Origin: Lumbricus rubellus
Lineage: Eukaryota > Annelida > Clitellata > Crassiclitellata > Lumbricidae
Direction of reading: 5' to 3'
Assembly (NCBI GenBank): GCA_945859605.1
Contig: OX243811.1
Span: forward strand, 60,116,044-60,180,043
Length of the DNA: 64,000 bases
Below, in pieces: positions 36,701-50,500 of this stretch (the stretch's first letter is position 1; each line of letters begins with the position of its first letter). Both the position numbers and the translations under genes were made by a program. The notes under the pieces were generated by a model, which ran no database searches, was not told where the DNA came from, and saw nothing but the letters and a program-made list of their open reading frames with translations.

Positions 36701-39328
36701 ATAGTTGACTAAATCCCTATGCCAACTCCCAATGCAGTTGTTTTTCCGGAAGATCATGGAGTGCGGAATTGCAGACACATTTCAGATGCCAATGCTATAC
36801 AACGGATTGCTCCGTCCACGTATATATTTCCCTTTCATGTAAGCCTACCGTTTTATTGAATCATTGCGAACTTTTGGTTGTCGCCCTTTTGTTTGCTCGC
36901 TTTCTTAATCGGCGCCCTTTCGAACAGGTGCATGTACCTTTACGAAATTACGATCGACGACTTTTTGAAATCGCCCTTTTGATGGTCGCCCTTTCGAAGT
37001 CACCCTTTTGATAGCGAATCGTGGCGGCGCTGCACCGTGAAGAGACCTGCTGCACTCAAGAAAGGCAGTTCTTTAGTCGATACGAAGTCAGTGCAGGAAG
37101 TCAGGGCAGCACGTCGCAAAGCAGCGTGATCGTACATTCAACGGCTGCAATTTGATCTGTCACAAATGACTGTTGTTGTCGTCGTCAGGCTTTCAAGACA
37201 CAAAGCCCTAACATTGCTCCGACCAATCTCTGAAGTGACAAAGACGGTGTGGGATTCCACCAGCCGTCTATTCTCCAAGTCAATGTTTAACTGCGCTATA
37301 AGGCCTAGACTAAGCTTATCTATCTGCCCACATAGCTTTGACGTTGTCAGAAACCGCGCTAATGCATTGTCAATCGATAAGCGAGAACTTATGTGCATGT
37401 CAATTTGCTTAAACAGCTTTTCTCTCTAAAAACATTTCTTCAAAATTTAATGCTTTATTTCTTCAATTTAAAGTTTAAACAGAAGCAAAATTGCTTGCAT
37501 CGATCAATTTACCAAGATGAACCAGTTTCAAACAATTCATAAGAACACAAATAACAGAAGACATAGATTACAGGTTTGCAGCCATGCCAGGCGTAGGCGT
37601 ATGCTGCGTTTGCACTTTAGCTGAAATCTATAGAAAATGTAGGAATAGCTAAACCAACGGGAGGGGGGCCTACGGGATTCGAATGGTGTGTCGTAAGCAC
37701 TCCAAGCCAGAATGCTATCCATTATTATACTAACCCCATTCCAGAGACTACGAACATTGATCGTCAAAACCTTATTGTGCCTATTTGGACCAAACGTGGT
37801 ACCCTTACACGCACAAATCAATCCCTCTTCTCCAAACAAATAGTCACAGCAGTATGTAGCATTCATCTTTCCCAATTGTGTAGGGATTCGCCGTCATTGC
37901 CAACGATTCCGAACAAACAAGAATGTATACATTATTATTACCAGGGACGCCGGAAATTACTGCTTTTATTGGAAGACGTCAACATTTTTATCTCCCCAGA
38001 GGCTGCAAACTATAGGCTACGGAGACCGGCGCAAACGAATGGACGTTATATTAATGTCATGCCAAATAATATTGCATGCAGCAGAAGAATTCAACCCGTC
38101 AAGAAAAAAATGAAAGATCAGAGTTTTTGTGACGTTTGCCGTTGGCTTTTAATGATCTGTGAATGAAGCTTCTCCGCTGAGCATCGCAACTGGCCTAAAT
38201 ATTGATTTTCATAGACATGTAGCCTACATGTATAAGCAGACCACTACCGGTAGCCTACGTTTGGTTTATATGAATGTCAGTCAAAGTTGTAACAGCCCTT
38301 AATTTGGTAGACCACTAGTTCCCATATAGCAATAAACAATTCACGGTCTTCGTAGCCGCATCAACAACGCTAACGGTATGCACACGCTTTTAACATTATT
38401 TTTGACTGTAAACCTAAGTCTTAAAACCGCAAAACCACTTGAGCGGAATAACAACTGCGTAGTTCAATTTTATGGCACGAGGCATCCTTATAGTAGCTAC
38501 GTAGGCCTACCGCGGAGGTTCTCAACCGGTGTGTCGCAACGCACTAGTGTGTCGCGAATTATAGACCGGCGGTGTGTCGCGTAAAAATGATGTGTCGTTG
38601 GTGTGTCGGCGTCGCGAAGTATTGTGTCGCGAAAATCTAGGATGAAAAATTCCATTAATTGTCAGGCCAAGCAATTAATGTAGACAATGTGGATCTCAGT
38701 GGCTGACCCCTTCCCAGCCAGGGACTAATTCAAGTCCGAAGGAAGAGAAAAATTAAAGTAGAGTCATAATTAAAACGACGCAGAATCGTAGATTAAGATC
38801 GGTGGAATTTAGAATTTTAAAATAATTAGAAACTAGAAAGCATTCAGTGTCAACATTCTCATGCATTATATAAATTTTATCAATTTAAAATAGATAGGTT
38901 ATTATAAATTTAACAGCCTATTTTGATTTTAAAGATTTTGGCTAAATGACGGCTACATGATGTGTCGCCAAATTTGGTTGCAAGTCTAGATGTGTCGCTC
39001 GTGGAAACTGGTTGAGAACCTCAGCTATAAATTGTAGATACAATGTATAACAAAGGACCCGGCGCGACCTAGTATGGCAGCGCCGCCACGGGCGCTAAAG
39101 AGTCCTTCAACTGCACACTAATGTTGGCAGATAACCTCTCATTTATACATTAATGATTACCTTCGATTTCCAATAAATTGGTCTCTTCAAAATGTATCCA
39201 GAAAAATACTTAAAATAATATAAAAATCAGACACCGCCAATTTCGTTTGGATGTGGTCGATGATAAAAATTAAATGTTGTACTGTGTTGCAGAATACTGA
39301 AGGTAGAATAGCCTATAATTGACGAGAA
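36701..39328. other. Intergenic region upstream of unit 2
   Basis: Near-identical to the upstream region of unit 1 until about 37566, then about 80-90 percent alike with indels. It contains the second tRNA-like relic (about 37650-37745) and a MITE at 38511-39024. The unit 2 promoter should lie in the last 300 bases, which align with those of unit 1 (AAAATACTTAAAATAATAT). Confidence 0.55.
38511..39024. mobile_element. MITE-like element with hAT-style termini
   Basis: Inverted ends share GAGGTTCTCAACC (GAGGTTCTCAACCGGT at the left and, inverted, ACTGGTTGAGAACCTC at the right). GTGTGTCGC words repeat next to both ends. The interior is AT-rich without a gene. The corresponding site upstream of unit 1 (about 5470-5495) lacks it, so it inserted after the units diverged. 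The duplicated target could not be fixed because the flanks differ. Confidence 0.7.
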
Positions 39329-39637
39329 ATGCATCTTTCAATTATACCCATAGTTTCTCTGGCCCTCAATATCATTTGCATCAAGTATTCTGATGCAGCT
39401 GTGGGGAAAGCGTTTTCTCTGGTTATTCCGGAAGGCAACGATGGAAAGTCGTGCGCTATTGGCGTTCCATCCAGCGAAGAATTTCGTTCTGACTTCATCC
39501 AATGCGGGGTTTCATGCACAACGGAACCTACCTGCATTTACTTCAGCTACACAGATGAAACGCAGAGATGTCTGATCTTCGATTCTTTGCCTACAACATT
39601 TGCATCTGTAGATTCCTGCAACACATACAGATTCATG
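39329..39637 (+). CDS. Unit 2 exon 1: signal peptide and PAN/apple-like domain
   Basis: 103 codons. The hydrophobic leader SIIPIVSLALNIICI precedes KYSDAAVG. The cysteine set is the same as in the other units. The donor is ATG/GTCAGTAT, which is the intact counterpart of the Polinton target site. Confidence 0.85.
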
Positions 39638-42600
39638 GTCAGTATCGCTTGCTTGTAAGTTACATTAGGCTATCTGTTAGATTATCACAGTCAGCAGAAT
39701 TTATTCAGCATTGCATTGAATGTTCCTCGCAAAACAAATAACGTATAATACAGTTTTAAACGCTACTGTCTTATGAGAAGCCATAATAATAAGTCAACAT
39801 GACTGTTACTTGCACCACATTTTCAGAAACGTGTCTTGTAGGCCTACATGTAGGTCTTTTTTGAAAGAGAATCCTATAGTCTAGCATAAGTATGACATCC
39901 TAAAGTTGGTCATGACAACCAATGCAGCAAACTCTGTCCTTCTAAAACGCTTCTCTATCTTGCTGAGTTTCGTTAAAATTAAGCTTACAATCGTTGTTGG
40001 TCATGGGCACCAAAATAACTGTTTATTGAATATTTTCATAATCTTAAAGTTGCGCTAGCAACTGTCATAAAGCAGTTAGCCTAGTTGAAAATATTGGAAT
40101 AATAATAGGTTAAGCTTATGCAAAATTGGCACCAGTGCTGTACAGTAGTCTAGGTCTGCCTATAGCCTACACATAAATGCAGCATCTAATATCATTATAA
40201 TATTTATGTCTAATTATCCTAACTTAGCTCTCAAACTCAACCACACCAGAAAGTTATTGGCTAAAAAAATAATTGTTAAATATTATTATTTTTAATCTCT
40301 ATTGTGGATGTCAGCATCGCAAACAGTAAACAACTCAAGACTTTCTTGTGATTCAAAAGTTTATATTGCTGTAGTGTGTGCCTATAATTATAAGGAAGAA
40401 CACAACGACACGAGTTCGACAACAAATTATTATGGTATTGCTTCTATGGAATTGGGTAGCCTACCCGATCTGACTTAATCCGAAATTCTCAATCGGTATT
40501 GAACCTTGTAGTCTTGAACTTAGTCTTCAACTATGCGTTCTTAGTCTTAGAAGTTTGGTCTTGCATGCTTCAGACACTGGCTGTTCAATTACATTTTGAA
40601 ATTTTAGACACCGGAAATCTCTCCGCAAGACGTCGTAGCATTCATCGGATCCCCAACAAAACTCGAATGTCGAAGATCGTCACAAATGGTGGAGTGGACG
40701 TATGCTGAAGAGAGCAATGCAACATCAAAGGTCATCGTGGATCGATGTCAAGTGGTGGACGAATATACCGATCTGTATGCAGTCGATGGAAGTGACCTCA
40801 GTTGCAATCTAATCATCAACAATGTTATCTCGAAGCATGGAGGATTGTACGCCTGCAGAGATCAGCTTTCAACGGAGACACCATTTACAGCAAAAGTTAT
40901 TGGTAAATTTAGGTTTAGAGTTCTAGACACGTTTCTGCAATTGCACATTTACACTATGAATTGCTTTTAGACCAAGAGAAATTTAGTTTCAAGTTGCAAT
41001 GAAAACGACATTTTTGCAGACATCTGGTAGCCTAGTTCATATTGTCGATTTTGTGATGTAAAAGATGTAGGCTACCAGTAGCCTATTTGAAACTTAGAAT
41101 AGCGACGCTCACAGCAGTGACCATTAATTAAATTAAGCAACGCTTCCAGTATGAAAAACGCCAGAGAAGAAAAACGTTTTGAGGAGAGACATAGATTGGA
41201 AAGCGTAAAGAGAAGCTGTGAATGTGATTCCAGAGGTACACCAATGGTAACGCATGATCTATAATTCGGATCAAAGTGGTTCTTGGTCGCGGGACAAAGA
41301 TATCATTCCGATTCGAAGATAGAAACAGCAGCATGAAGAAAGCAAATGAATATTCAGTTCCTGAATGATCTTAAGATACCTTGTTTGATCAGGATCTCAG
41401 AGGTCTTGGAGTGATTAACATTAAGATGAATTCATGAATATATGTTTTCCATTGATCCATTACGCTTGATTGCTAATGTGATGAACTGGGAACAATGTGA
41501 TGTAAGGTTTATTTTAGATACAAGAGTAATATGGGAATATAGCAATGATAACTAGCTAACGCATATAAACAAGCTAGGGGTTTCAAGGGGTGGATCTCAA
41601 ATCAAAAGATCCTGATCACAAATCCGGTTAGATTCGCTTGAAATAAGTTAAACACAATGATAGTTTAATTAGATACTTTTTGGCATCGACGGTTTTAGCG
41701 GTTTTCTATTTAACTACCAAAGGAGCAAATTGTTAAATCACAACCACCTGCATGTAGGTAATCATGGAGTACAAGCCTGTTTTGATATAGCTGGAATCCA
41801 AATAACCTGTTTTACATGAAGGAACGATGAAAACTGTCTGTACTCAGAGTAGCTGATCAAAGTCTTGTTAATTATTATTGTTCTGTTTGTCTATGCCTAT
41901 TCAGCATGGCCTATCTGTCGTCTTCTTTTATCCAGCGATGATAATTCAAGATGGAAACCTCACTACAGGAAATGTGGACGACGTCTATTTGGGGGCGGGG
42001 GTTGCCGTAAATAGAAACTTTCGCAACTACTAAATCAAGCACTATTGAAACTTATCTGATATAGTTATTGAATACATAAGCCCATCACATCAGAACTATT
42101 CAGGTCCTCATTATGATCTTTTACTCAACATAATTTGTTAACTTACATGTATGTTATGTAGTTTTAGCCCCGAGCTGCACCTCAAGCGCTTCTAATGGTA
42201 CCATAATGATCGGAGCTGCAACTACAACTGCATCAGTGCAGTTCACGTGCACCATGAACTACGTTAGCAACCTGGTGCCATCTGTTGAATGGAGAGACTC
42301 CACGAACAGGGTTGTCATGAACGCAACAACGAATGTTACGGTCTCTAATGTCACATCAAGTATTTCAATACCCGCGTTTGTACCAGTTGTCAAAGGGTTC
42401 ACGTTCATAGCATGTCTGTCAACTTCGCCAACAGTTAATTACACCTACACGTGGACATCCAGCAATGTTACGGTCTGTAAGTAGGCAACTCGTCATCTTT
42501 TATAATTATTTGCTTCAACCAGGCGCCATTGAAAGTTAGAGATGCCTTCGGAAATGGCTTTGATCTGCTAAATCAGTATTGTATGATAGGCCTATTGTAT

Positions 42601-43667
42601 TGCAAATATATTTGAATAGGCCTGAATTTATTACAATGTTCATTTGCTTGTTCAACACTCAATTCTTGAACTTTGCATCACAGTCTCCAACTACTTTATT
42701 TTCTGAAAATTGATGATTAATTTTTGGTAACTGAACATTACTTTAATCAAATAGACCTAGAAGGCGTATGGATGTCATCGATTAACCTTTTCACTCATCC
42801 ATTCACTCGTTGCTTAGTTACTTCATTCACTCGATTAAGTCTTATTTTTTGGCTCTCACTAAAATGAACTTTTATTCGTTTTTATTCAGTGTGTCCGGAT
42901 GGTTTCCAGCAGTTGCCCGGATCTAACACATGTTACCAAGCGATGATGTATAATGTTGGCAACTGGAAAGCAGCCGGTCAAGTGTGCGATACGTTGTTCA
43001 ACGGATCCTATGCAGCCGTTCTCACCAGCCACGACGAAAGCATCGCAATAGCCGCATATTTGAATCGGAAAATTAAAGGTAAGTGGTTCCATCTTAATTT
43101 CAACGGGCACTAATTTTAAAGTTAAGCATTTAATGAAGTCAATGTTCTACCGGTCGTACACTTCGAAGACCAAAGTAGGCTGATATTTCTTTCTAAGACG
43201 TAGACTACGTGACCTGTACAGGTCCGTTGCTGATTCTACTCAGTTGGTCGATGATTGATTTTCCGTGGTTCCAACTTTCAGCACATACTCAGCGTCCTCT
43301 GAACCACCTAAACCCTTGTTATGTTATGTTATGTATAATTATATTTTGTTATGACATGACACTGTAAGTTCCACTATGATTCTGTACCGATCTTGTAGAA
43401 AACACAACCGCCTGGAGCCCAGTCCAACAAAAAATCTTCTGGACGAGTGGCCAGCGTCTGACTAACTGTAGCAGTCCATTCGTCTGGAAGCCAAAGCCCA
43501 ACGCTGCAGTGATTCCGTTTGAATACCTCAACTGGGCAGCATCCCAACCAGACTGCTACGGCAACTCAGAATTTTGTGTTGGCACTGCTCCAGGTCGCAA
43601 TTACAGCTGGAACGACTACAGCTGCTCTCTGACTTGCTGCGTTTTGTGCGAGTACGGACCGTTCTAG
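39329..43667 (+). CDS. Lectin unit 2: secreted PAN-Ig-Ig-CTLD protein (gene span)
   Basis: Exons 39329-39637, 40608-40902, 42168-42476, 42890-43078 and 43399-43667 join in phases 0, 1, 1, 1 to give 456 codons before TAG, without internal stops. Domain order is signal peptide (1-24), PAN/apple-like (about 25-103), Ig-like 1 (104-201), Ig-like 2 (202-304) and CTLD (305-456). The CTLD has QPD (galactose-type sugar preference in known C-type lectins) and WND (calcium ligand). No transmembrane segment is present. The likely role is recognition of microbial or self glycans in body fluid. This is the only unit with both Ig cysteines in the second Ig domain. Confidence 0.85.
39638..40607 (+). other. 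Intron 1 of unit 2
   Basis: 970 bases, AT-rich and homologous to intron 1 of unit 1. Nothing gene-like. Confidence 0.75.
40608..40902 (+). CDS. Unit 2 exon 2: first Ig-like domain
   Basis: The acceptor is AAATTTTAG and the donor GTAAATT. It encodes LECRRSSQMVEW, LSCNLIINN and GGLYACRD. 295 bases, phase 0 in and 1 out. Confidence 0.88.
40903..42167 (+). other. Intron 2 of unit 2
   Basis: 1265 bases, partly homologous to unit 1 intron 2 but shorter. No gene seen. Confidence 0.75.
42168..42476 (+). CDS. Unit 2 exon 3: second Ig-like domain
   Basis: 309 bases. It has a seven-codon insertion (ATTTASV region) relative to units 1 and 3 and keeps Cys in FIACLS. Many N-glycosylation sequons (NAT, NVT). 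Confidence 0.8.
42477..42889 (+). other. Intron 3 of unit 2
   Basis: 413 bases, homologous to unit 1 intron 3, ending TTTATTCAG. Intron 4 (43079-43398) is only 320 bases and lacks the LINEs found in unit 1. Confidence 0.8.
42890..43078 (+). CDS. Unit 2 exon 4: first half of CTLD
   Basis: 189 bases. CPDGFQQLPGSNTCYQ, WKAAGQVCDTL and SHDESIAIAAYL. The donor AAAG/GTAAGT is a strong consensus. Confidence 0.88.
43399..43667 (+). CDS. Unit 2 exon 5: second half of CTLD
   Basis: 269 bases ending in TAG. KIFWTSGQRLTNCSSPFVWK, QPDCYGN, SWNDYSCSLTCCVLCEYGPF. The conserved Trp codon (TGG) is the one changed to TGA in unit 1. Confidence 0.88.
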
Positions 43668-46600
43668 GAATACAGGCGGATCCGTTGCTATCGTTCACCA
43701 TTCTGTAGTCTATGTACGCCGTATGGGCCGTCATTGATTCATCTCGCACTGATGATTAATATGAGAAAAAACGCGTAGAACCTATTAAGAAGAGTAGCCT
43801 ACCCGCGACCATTTTCTTCAATTTACTCTGAGAGACAACGCTAGATAAAGGTCTATGTGTTTTGAGGGTTCGCTTTCTTGTTAGATGAATATAATCCTCC
43901 GGTCAATATCCACAAACTAGGAAATGATCCCCTTTAAGCTACATGACGGAAAATAGGACTGATCATTATAATATTTCGCAAGATTGGGGTTTAGATTCAC
44001 CGTGTGGTTCATCGTTCACAAATTGACTCTATGATGTGGTTTATGCTAGTTAATAATTGACGCTTTTTCAATGTTCTTCTTTACATTGGTAGACCCAAGT
44101 AGGCAATGTCAATGACATTGTCATCAATCTAGCCTCCGCTTAAGAAGAATTTTTCGCCATTTATCCAGGCTTTATTTAAGGAAGAATTATGTTCATAAAT
44201 CCATCTTATATTCAAGCAAGAAATTGTTTCCACCAATCCAACTTCTGATCGATTTAAGCAGAATCTATTAATCAATCCTGCTTCTCGTTTGGCAAGAATT
44301 ATAATCGCTGATTTCATAGTGTATTTCTTTAGAAGATGCATATGCCTAACTATGGAGTCTGGAGCAGATATTAGAAACATCTTTCCCACTGTTTGGTAAA
44401 ATCAAGTACATGACCTCTGAGGACTGAGGTCACCGGCCGGCGCACTGGTCAATGCAGTATAGCGCAATCCAGATGAAGTCTATATACATGAAATCACGAC
44501 ATTCAACTGAAAGAGGATTTAATTGATTAAATAATATTATAGTAGTTACTAGTTAGGTCTACAGCAACTTATAAAGTAACGAAGAAGCCCTAAGCTTACT
44601 AAGAGAAAGTTGTTTGAGATCACACTTACTGACAGAAATAATTGGAAATTTATGCCTATACTTTCGTCACTTTTAACTAAGTGTAGCAACGTGAGTGGAC
44701 AATGGACATTGCGTTGAAATTTCAAAATTGACACCGGATTTCATTAGGGCCTATAGGTTCATCTAGCATAGGGGCCACCGGGGTATATTGACCAAATTGG
44801 ACTCAACATAGGCTGCATTACAGGCATAATCTGCATAATGAATTCATATGGTCGGACATGTACTATTCACTGTCGATAGGCACTATCGCAAAACGGGCAA
44901 GGCATTGGGGTGAAAAGTCCGGAATGACGAAGAGAGCGTTTGTTCGTTGATTTTAGTCCACCGCTACATTGAGTTCAAGTAACAGATTTGACGTTTCTTT
45001 GAACCGACTAATAAACGGCATCCATGTATTTTCCTCGATGACATTTGACATCATTGACTTTCCCTGATGAAAGCTACAAAGGACGATAACTGAAGCATAG
45101 ATGTATGTCGTTGACGTGAACCGTGATGCAGTCAGTAGTTTCGTCTTCTGTGTTGGTCTGCAAAGTAGTACTGTCATGTATGAAACGATCGGAGTGAATT
45201 GTTCTACTTTTGCGTACAATGACTGACGCGCACAATGACCTTGCAGTCCTTGCAAAAGAAAGATAACAACAACATTCACTGCTTCTTTCCATTCAGCGCT
45301 TCTGGGACCGTGGTCAACAAAGCAGTAACCCATGCCAGTGACGCTATAGATCTAGCGTTTGAATCGTTTGAGGCATAACACAGCCCAAACGGATATATCT
45401 GCGTAACAATTAAGACATGCTTTATAATAGGCCAAAACTGTTGTCACAAGGCCTATGAAGAATAATCAATTCCATACAAAACAATCCGCATAAGCTTATT
45501 TAGTTTTGGCAGAAAATCATTTGTTTATACGTGAAATATTAGGCCTACAATGTGCAAAGATGAAACAAACGCAAGCAGAGTTCACGGACATTTCGTTCTG
45601 AAGAATCGTATCTATTTCATCGGTGTGATAGGCCTATACGAAAGCGCGATTAAAGTAGCCAGCACAATTAAACTAGCCTACTGTAAAATTATCACAGTTT
45701 CAGAGCGAGTATTACTGGCCACCAAGAAAAATTTAAGACCGCAGGCCTAAATCAGCAGAAATTATCTGTAAGCTAAACACTGTCAATAATAACAGGAAGA
45801 ATGGAATGAATAATTGTTATTGTCAATGGTCGAATAACATCGCATAGCCTATAATAATACAGGGTATGCTGGATGTTTTCAGGTCAGTAGACCATCTTGG
45901 CCAATGCTAGAGACCATATTTCCATGTCAGCGTTGCGTATGAGATAAAAACAACCGTTCTTTTTCTTAAGTAAAGCGCGTGGTGCCTGATAATGACACTC
46001 AAACAGAAATGGTTGGAATCGACCAAATAGCCATAAGAACCGTGTTGAATTTTATTAGAATCTATCTATACTGGCAGACCAGTAGACGTTGACGCCATGG
46101 CTGCCCGTCAAATGTTATGCATGTGACGTGCTTTTCTTTTCAGGAGACATTTCGACAAAACATAGTGATAAAAGAAAGCCCAACATGCTCTTCTATGAGC
46201 GAGAATTCATCAAATAAATCATTCTCCTTGAGATAGGCAGGCGTAATGACAATGACACTGATCAGGCTTTTTATTTATATACAGATTAATTCATTGTTTC
46301 GCCAAAGCCCCCGCGCAGACTTCGCATAATGTTAGGGACCACGTATCCTGTAGGGCCTATTGTATTACATGTGTACGTATGGTCATAATAATTATATAGT
46401 ACAAAGGTCGGCGCCAAACGTTCAGGCATATTATTCTATTAAGTCCCAAACTTTATTTTCCATAAAAATGATTTAATGCTCCACATGGAGCCTCAGAGAC
46501 CAGACTTTTATTGTGTTCTCATGGAAGATTTCTGAAAGTGGTCCAGCCTATGATCTGCCAATCATTGCAGTAGGCCTATGGATTGTTTCTCTTTAAAAGT

Positions 46601-47289
46601 ATAAAGTAGCCTATCGTAACAAATTACAGAGACGGTGACTGTTATAACAGGTTAGGTCGTGTCAACTTTGGACTTTAGAATTCATGCAGCAGTAATCTAA
46701 AAATTAGATTTCCCCCATAAAATTATGTGACGCCGACAATAATGGATAGGCATTTAATTTAGGGATTTTATCAACGCAATCAAAGCTTGAGCGGGGTGTC
46801 AATATCATTATATATATATATATATATATATATACATTAGCAGGTAATTCTATTGTCGGTATAATAGTCTCTGATCGTCTTGCAAGATTAAAGTAGAATT
46901 AGTTTAGCCTGAGTTAATCTGCAATGGTTTATGCTTTATATCCTGTTTGTCAGAGATATGCGCGGCAAAGTTATTTTTTGACGATGTGGGTCTATTAGGC
47001 ATACTTACAATTTAATATCGCACTCTAAACTTCGTAAGTGGTACTGGAAAGTTAAGCGCAGGGCAACGGTTCCCGGACAATTCGGAGCCGGAAATTCGGA
47101 GTGGACAATTTGGACCGGACAATACGGATAGGACAATTCGAAGACGACAATTAGTAGAAATAGAGTATGTTTTGAAAATGCAGAGGTAGGTGGTTAATAT
47201 GGTAGCCTATATGAAGAGCATGGGAAAGAGAGATGATGTCCACAATGTTTTTTTTTATTCTGTTGTAGATTATATAATATTAACGAACA
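43668..47289. other. Intergenic, unit 2 to unit 3
   Basis: The first kilobase is a diverged relative of 32705-33700 that lacks the RTE-like LINE, so it represents the older empty state. An (AT)n run is at about 46811-46835. A GGACAATTCGGA-type minisatellite is at about 47075-47152. Open frames at 44953-45333 and elsewhere show no family signature. Confidence 0.55.
47075..47152. repeat. GGACAATTCGGA minisatellite
   Basis: Six or seven imperfect 12-16-bp units vary around GGACAATTCGGA. The style resembles the GGACAAAATGGTA repeats at the ends of the MITE at 61.07-61.64 kb, so it may be the remains of one terminus of a related element. Confidence 0.65.
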
Positions 47290-47598
47290 ATGCATATTTC
47301 AACATTAGCTGTCGTTTCTATTTCCCTGTGCATCACCTGCATGAAGTATTCTGATGCAGCTGTTGGAAAAGTCTTTTCTGCCTTTGTCCCGTCTGGCAAT
47401 GATGGAAGGTCGTGCGCTATTGACGTTTCATCCACCGAAGAATTTCGTTCTGACTTCATCCAATGCGGGGTTTCATGCACAACGGAACCTACCTGCATTT
47501 ACTTCAGCTACACAGAGGAAACGCAGAGATGTCTTATCTTCAATTCTTCGCCTACAACATTTGCATCAGTTGAATCCTGCAGCAGCTTCGGACTCTTG
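47290..47598 (+). CDS. Unit 3 exon 1: signal peptide and PAN/apple-like domain
   Basis: 103 codons. Leader STLAVVSISLCITC, then the shared cysteine module with ESCSSFGLL at the end. The donor is TTG/GTTAGTGT. Confidence 0.82.
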
Positions 47599-50500
47599 GT
47601 TAGTGTCTCCATCTGAAGCATTAATTTTTGAGAAGCAACTGTGCAACTGCATGAGTAAGCTTATTCTACCATTCATTTCGCACAACAATGTGCTGTGCAA
47701 TGTTATCACCACAGAACTTTGAATCCTAACTTATATTGGCCAATCAATATGACAGAATAAAAGAATACAGTGCCTGCTTTAACAAACAGCAGCCTAGGTC
47801 TTAATCACAAGCATAATTTTCAATTCAAGAAGCAACATATTAAGCACATACTCATTATTTACGAACAAGTCGTCTGTACAGTAGTTCATAGATAGGCTAC
47901 ACAAATAAACTTTCTGGATCTAGAGAATGCTCTTTCAGTTTTGAATTAACGTGAGTTAGTTTAGACAAGAACCTTTGTAAGAGTGTGAAAGTAATAATTA
48001 TGAACTCTCGAAGAAGTCCTATACAATGTCATGTTCTACAAACCATTACAGACATGAAAATCCTTACTAAATGACTTATTAATCAGCAACTCTTTCGTCA
48101 CCATGCATAGCATTGTCTTCACAGGGAATTACACAAGGTATACCTATGCAATGCAAGGTTGCACTATTCCCATTTTAATGCAATCTGAAGCAATGCGAAC
48201 ATAACTGCTTAGAACTATTATGCAAATTTATATAGTTCACTGCTCGTAAAGACTCCATGCAAAGTTCTAGTTGGCATTGTCAAATCGTAGATACAGGAAA
48301 TCTCTCCGAAAGATGTCATAGCATACGTTGGGTACCATGAAACACTTGAATGTCGAAGATCATCACAAATGGTGGAATGGACGTTTGCTGAAGGTAGCAA
48401 TGCAACATCAAAGGTGATCGTGGATCGATGTCAAGTGGTGGACGAATATTCCGATCTGTATTCAGTCGATATAAGTGACCTCAGTTGCAATCTAATCATC
48501 AACAACATTACAACGAAGCATGGAGGGTTGTACACCTGCAGAGATCAGTTTTCAACTGCAACTCCATCTACAGCAGAAGTTGCAGTTCATGGTAATGTTT
48601 TTGGATTTGATGGTCTGCATATGATTGTAACTTCTGATCTAAGGATGTTGAAATTGTTGATGTTGTAATGTTAACGTATACAACTATACATGTAGTCGTA
48701 TCGAACTCCTTTATTACCCGTCAGTTGCAGAGAAAAACGTTTGCCCCAGATTTATTTATTCTATTTCACGCAATTGCCATAGTGCCCCCTTCAAGCTCAC
48801 TACTCAAAGGCGCTCCAAAATAGGCCTACAGCGCGTAGTTTCACGCCGAAGTGCATGAGCAATTGCGAGTGAAGGACCTGCACAAGGTTCAAACGCGACG
48901 ATAAAAAGTATAATTCATGAAAATGTTTTGCTATCCTTTGCTCCACATGCTATTTCTATTTATATAATGTAGTTTTAGCTCCGAGCTGCAATACAACTGC
49001 TTCTAACGGTACCATACTGAACGGAGTATCCGTGCAGTTGACGTGCACCATGAACTACGTTGGCAACCTGGTGCCATCTGTTGAATGGAGGGACTTCATG
49101 AACCAAGTTGTCATGAACGCAACAAGGAATGTTACAGCGTCGAATGTCACTTCAAGTATTTCAATGCCTGCGTTTCTACCAGTTGTCAAGTGGTTTACCT
49201 TCGTAACATATATGTCAACTGCGCCAACCTACAAATACACGTGGACATCCAGCAATATCACGGTCTGTAAGTAATCTTCATCTCTGAAGGAAGACTACAT
49301 TGTTGCAACAACTTTTTCCCTGCTGTGAAAAAATCGGCGAAGTAAAACGGATGTTCGCTTTGCTCTTGATTCGAAGCGATAAACATTTCAAGCAAAATAG
49401 AAATTAGAAAATTCGCAGAGTTTTTAAATCTTAATTTATGCAATAATTCAATCGTTTAACTGTCAATGCATTGGTCAGTTTTTAAATCAGCTAATTTGCC
49501 GACGAAATTAGTTAGTAATCAATCACTGTTTCATTGATTGATTGAACTCTTTTGATCGTTTTTTCCTCAATCAATTAGCAGTCACCCATTCAATCATCAA
49601 CTCGTTCATTCGCATGTTCACTGTTGTCTGTTGTTCAGTCATTCATTCAGAGTTCAGACATTGATGTAAGCTAGCATCTATCAAGTCATTAAATCGCGCA
49701 TGTGTTCTTGCTCAGTGTGTCCGGATGGTTTCGTGCCGTTGAACGGGTCAAATACATGCTATCAGACGATTTTCAAACTTGTAAACTGGACAACAGCTGG
49801 TCAGTTGTGCGATGCATTGGTCACCGGATCCTATCCGGTCATGATTACCAGCCCTGCCGAAAATAGCGCCGTGGTAGCATACTTGACCCAACGAAATGCT
49901 GGTTGGTTTCTATGTCGTAATTTCATTTTTTTAAAGTTGAACACGACAATGGACATTATAAACCAAAGACTCAAAAATAATTCCTGCAGTTAGTCAATAA
50001 ATTTGTCAGCTAATTTAATCAGTGCACGCCGATTGTCGTACAGCGACGTAAGTAGGCCAGGTGCAAATTGCCGCGCGGCGTCTGCACAGGTGATTGTCTG
50101 GACAGCACGTGACGTCTAGACGAGCGTACGTTAATTGTACAAGAAGGGAGTGGAAGAGAAGAAGGAGAGTTGCGTGTTGAGAGCCGTTGAGATAGGCTGT
50201 AAGAGTTGTTGTTGAGTTGCGATAGAGTAGACTGATGAAGATAGTAGTCGTGTAGTTGTTATGATAACGCAAGTGTAGTCATTGTTGTGTTGTTGCTGAT
50301 CGTTTTACTTTATATCGGATTTTGGAGTATAATAAGAAGAGTTAAACACGTCGTCGTTGTTGGTTAACAAAACAGTGAAAGACTGTAGATTCTTTAACCT
50401 AGCCATTTAGCTAATGAAACAGTTATCTAGGGATAGGCCTACGCTACCACGAACTTATACGAAGAAGCTTCCGAAGAGACTGAAGGTCACACGTAGAGAA

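Larger units (their letters stand above)
33027..37566 (+). repeat. Near-identical segmental duplication, copy B
   Basis: Partner of 1-4540. It contains the second copy of the RTE-like LINE with the same truncation and target duplication, which proves it was copied after insertion and not inserted twice. Confidence 0.9.

Noticed and set aside
44953..45333. 126-codon minus-strand frame in the unit 2 to unit 3 gap
   Set aside because: No motif, no counterpart in the other intergenic regions, no splice context.
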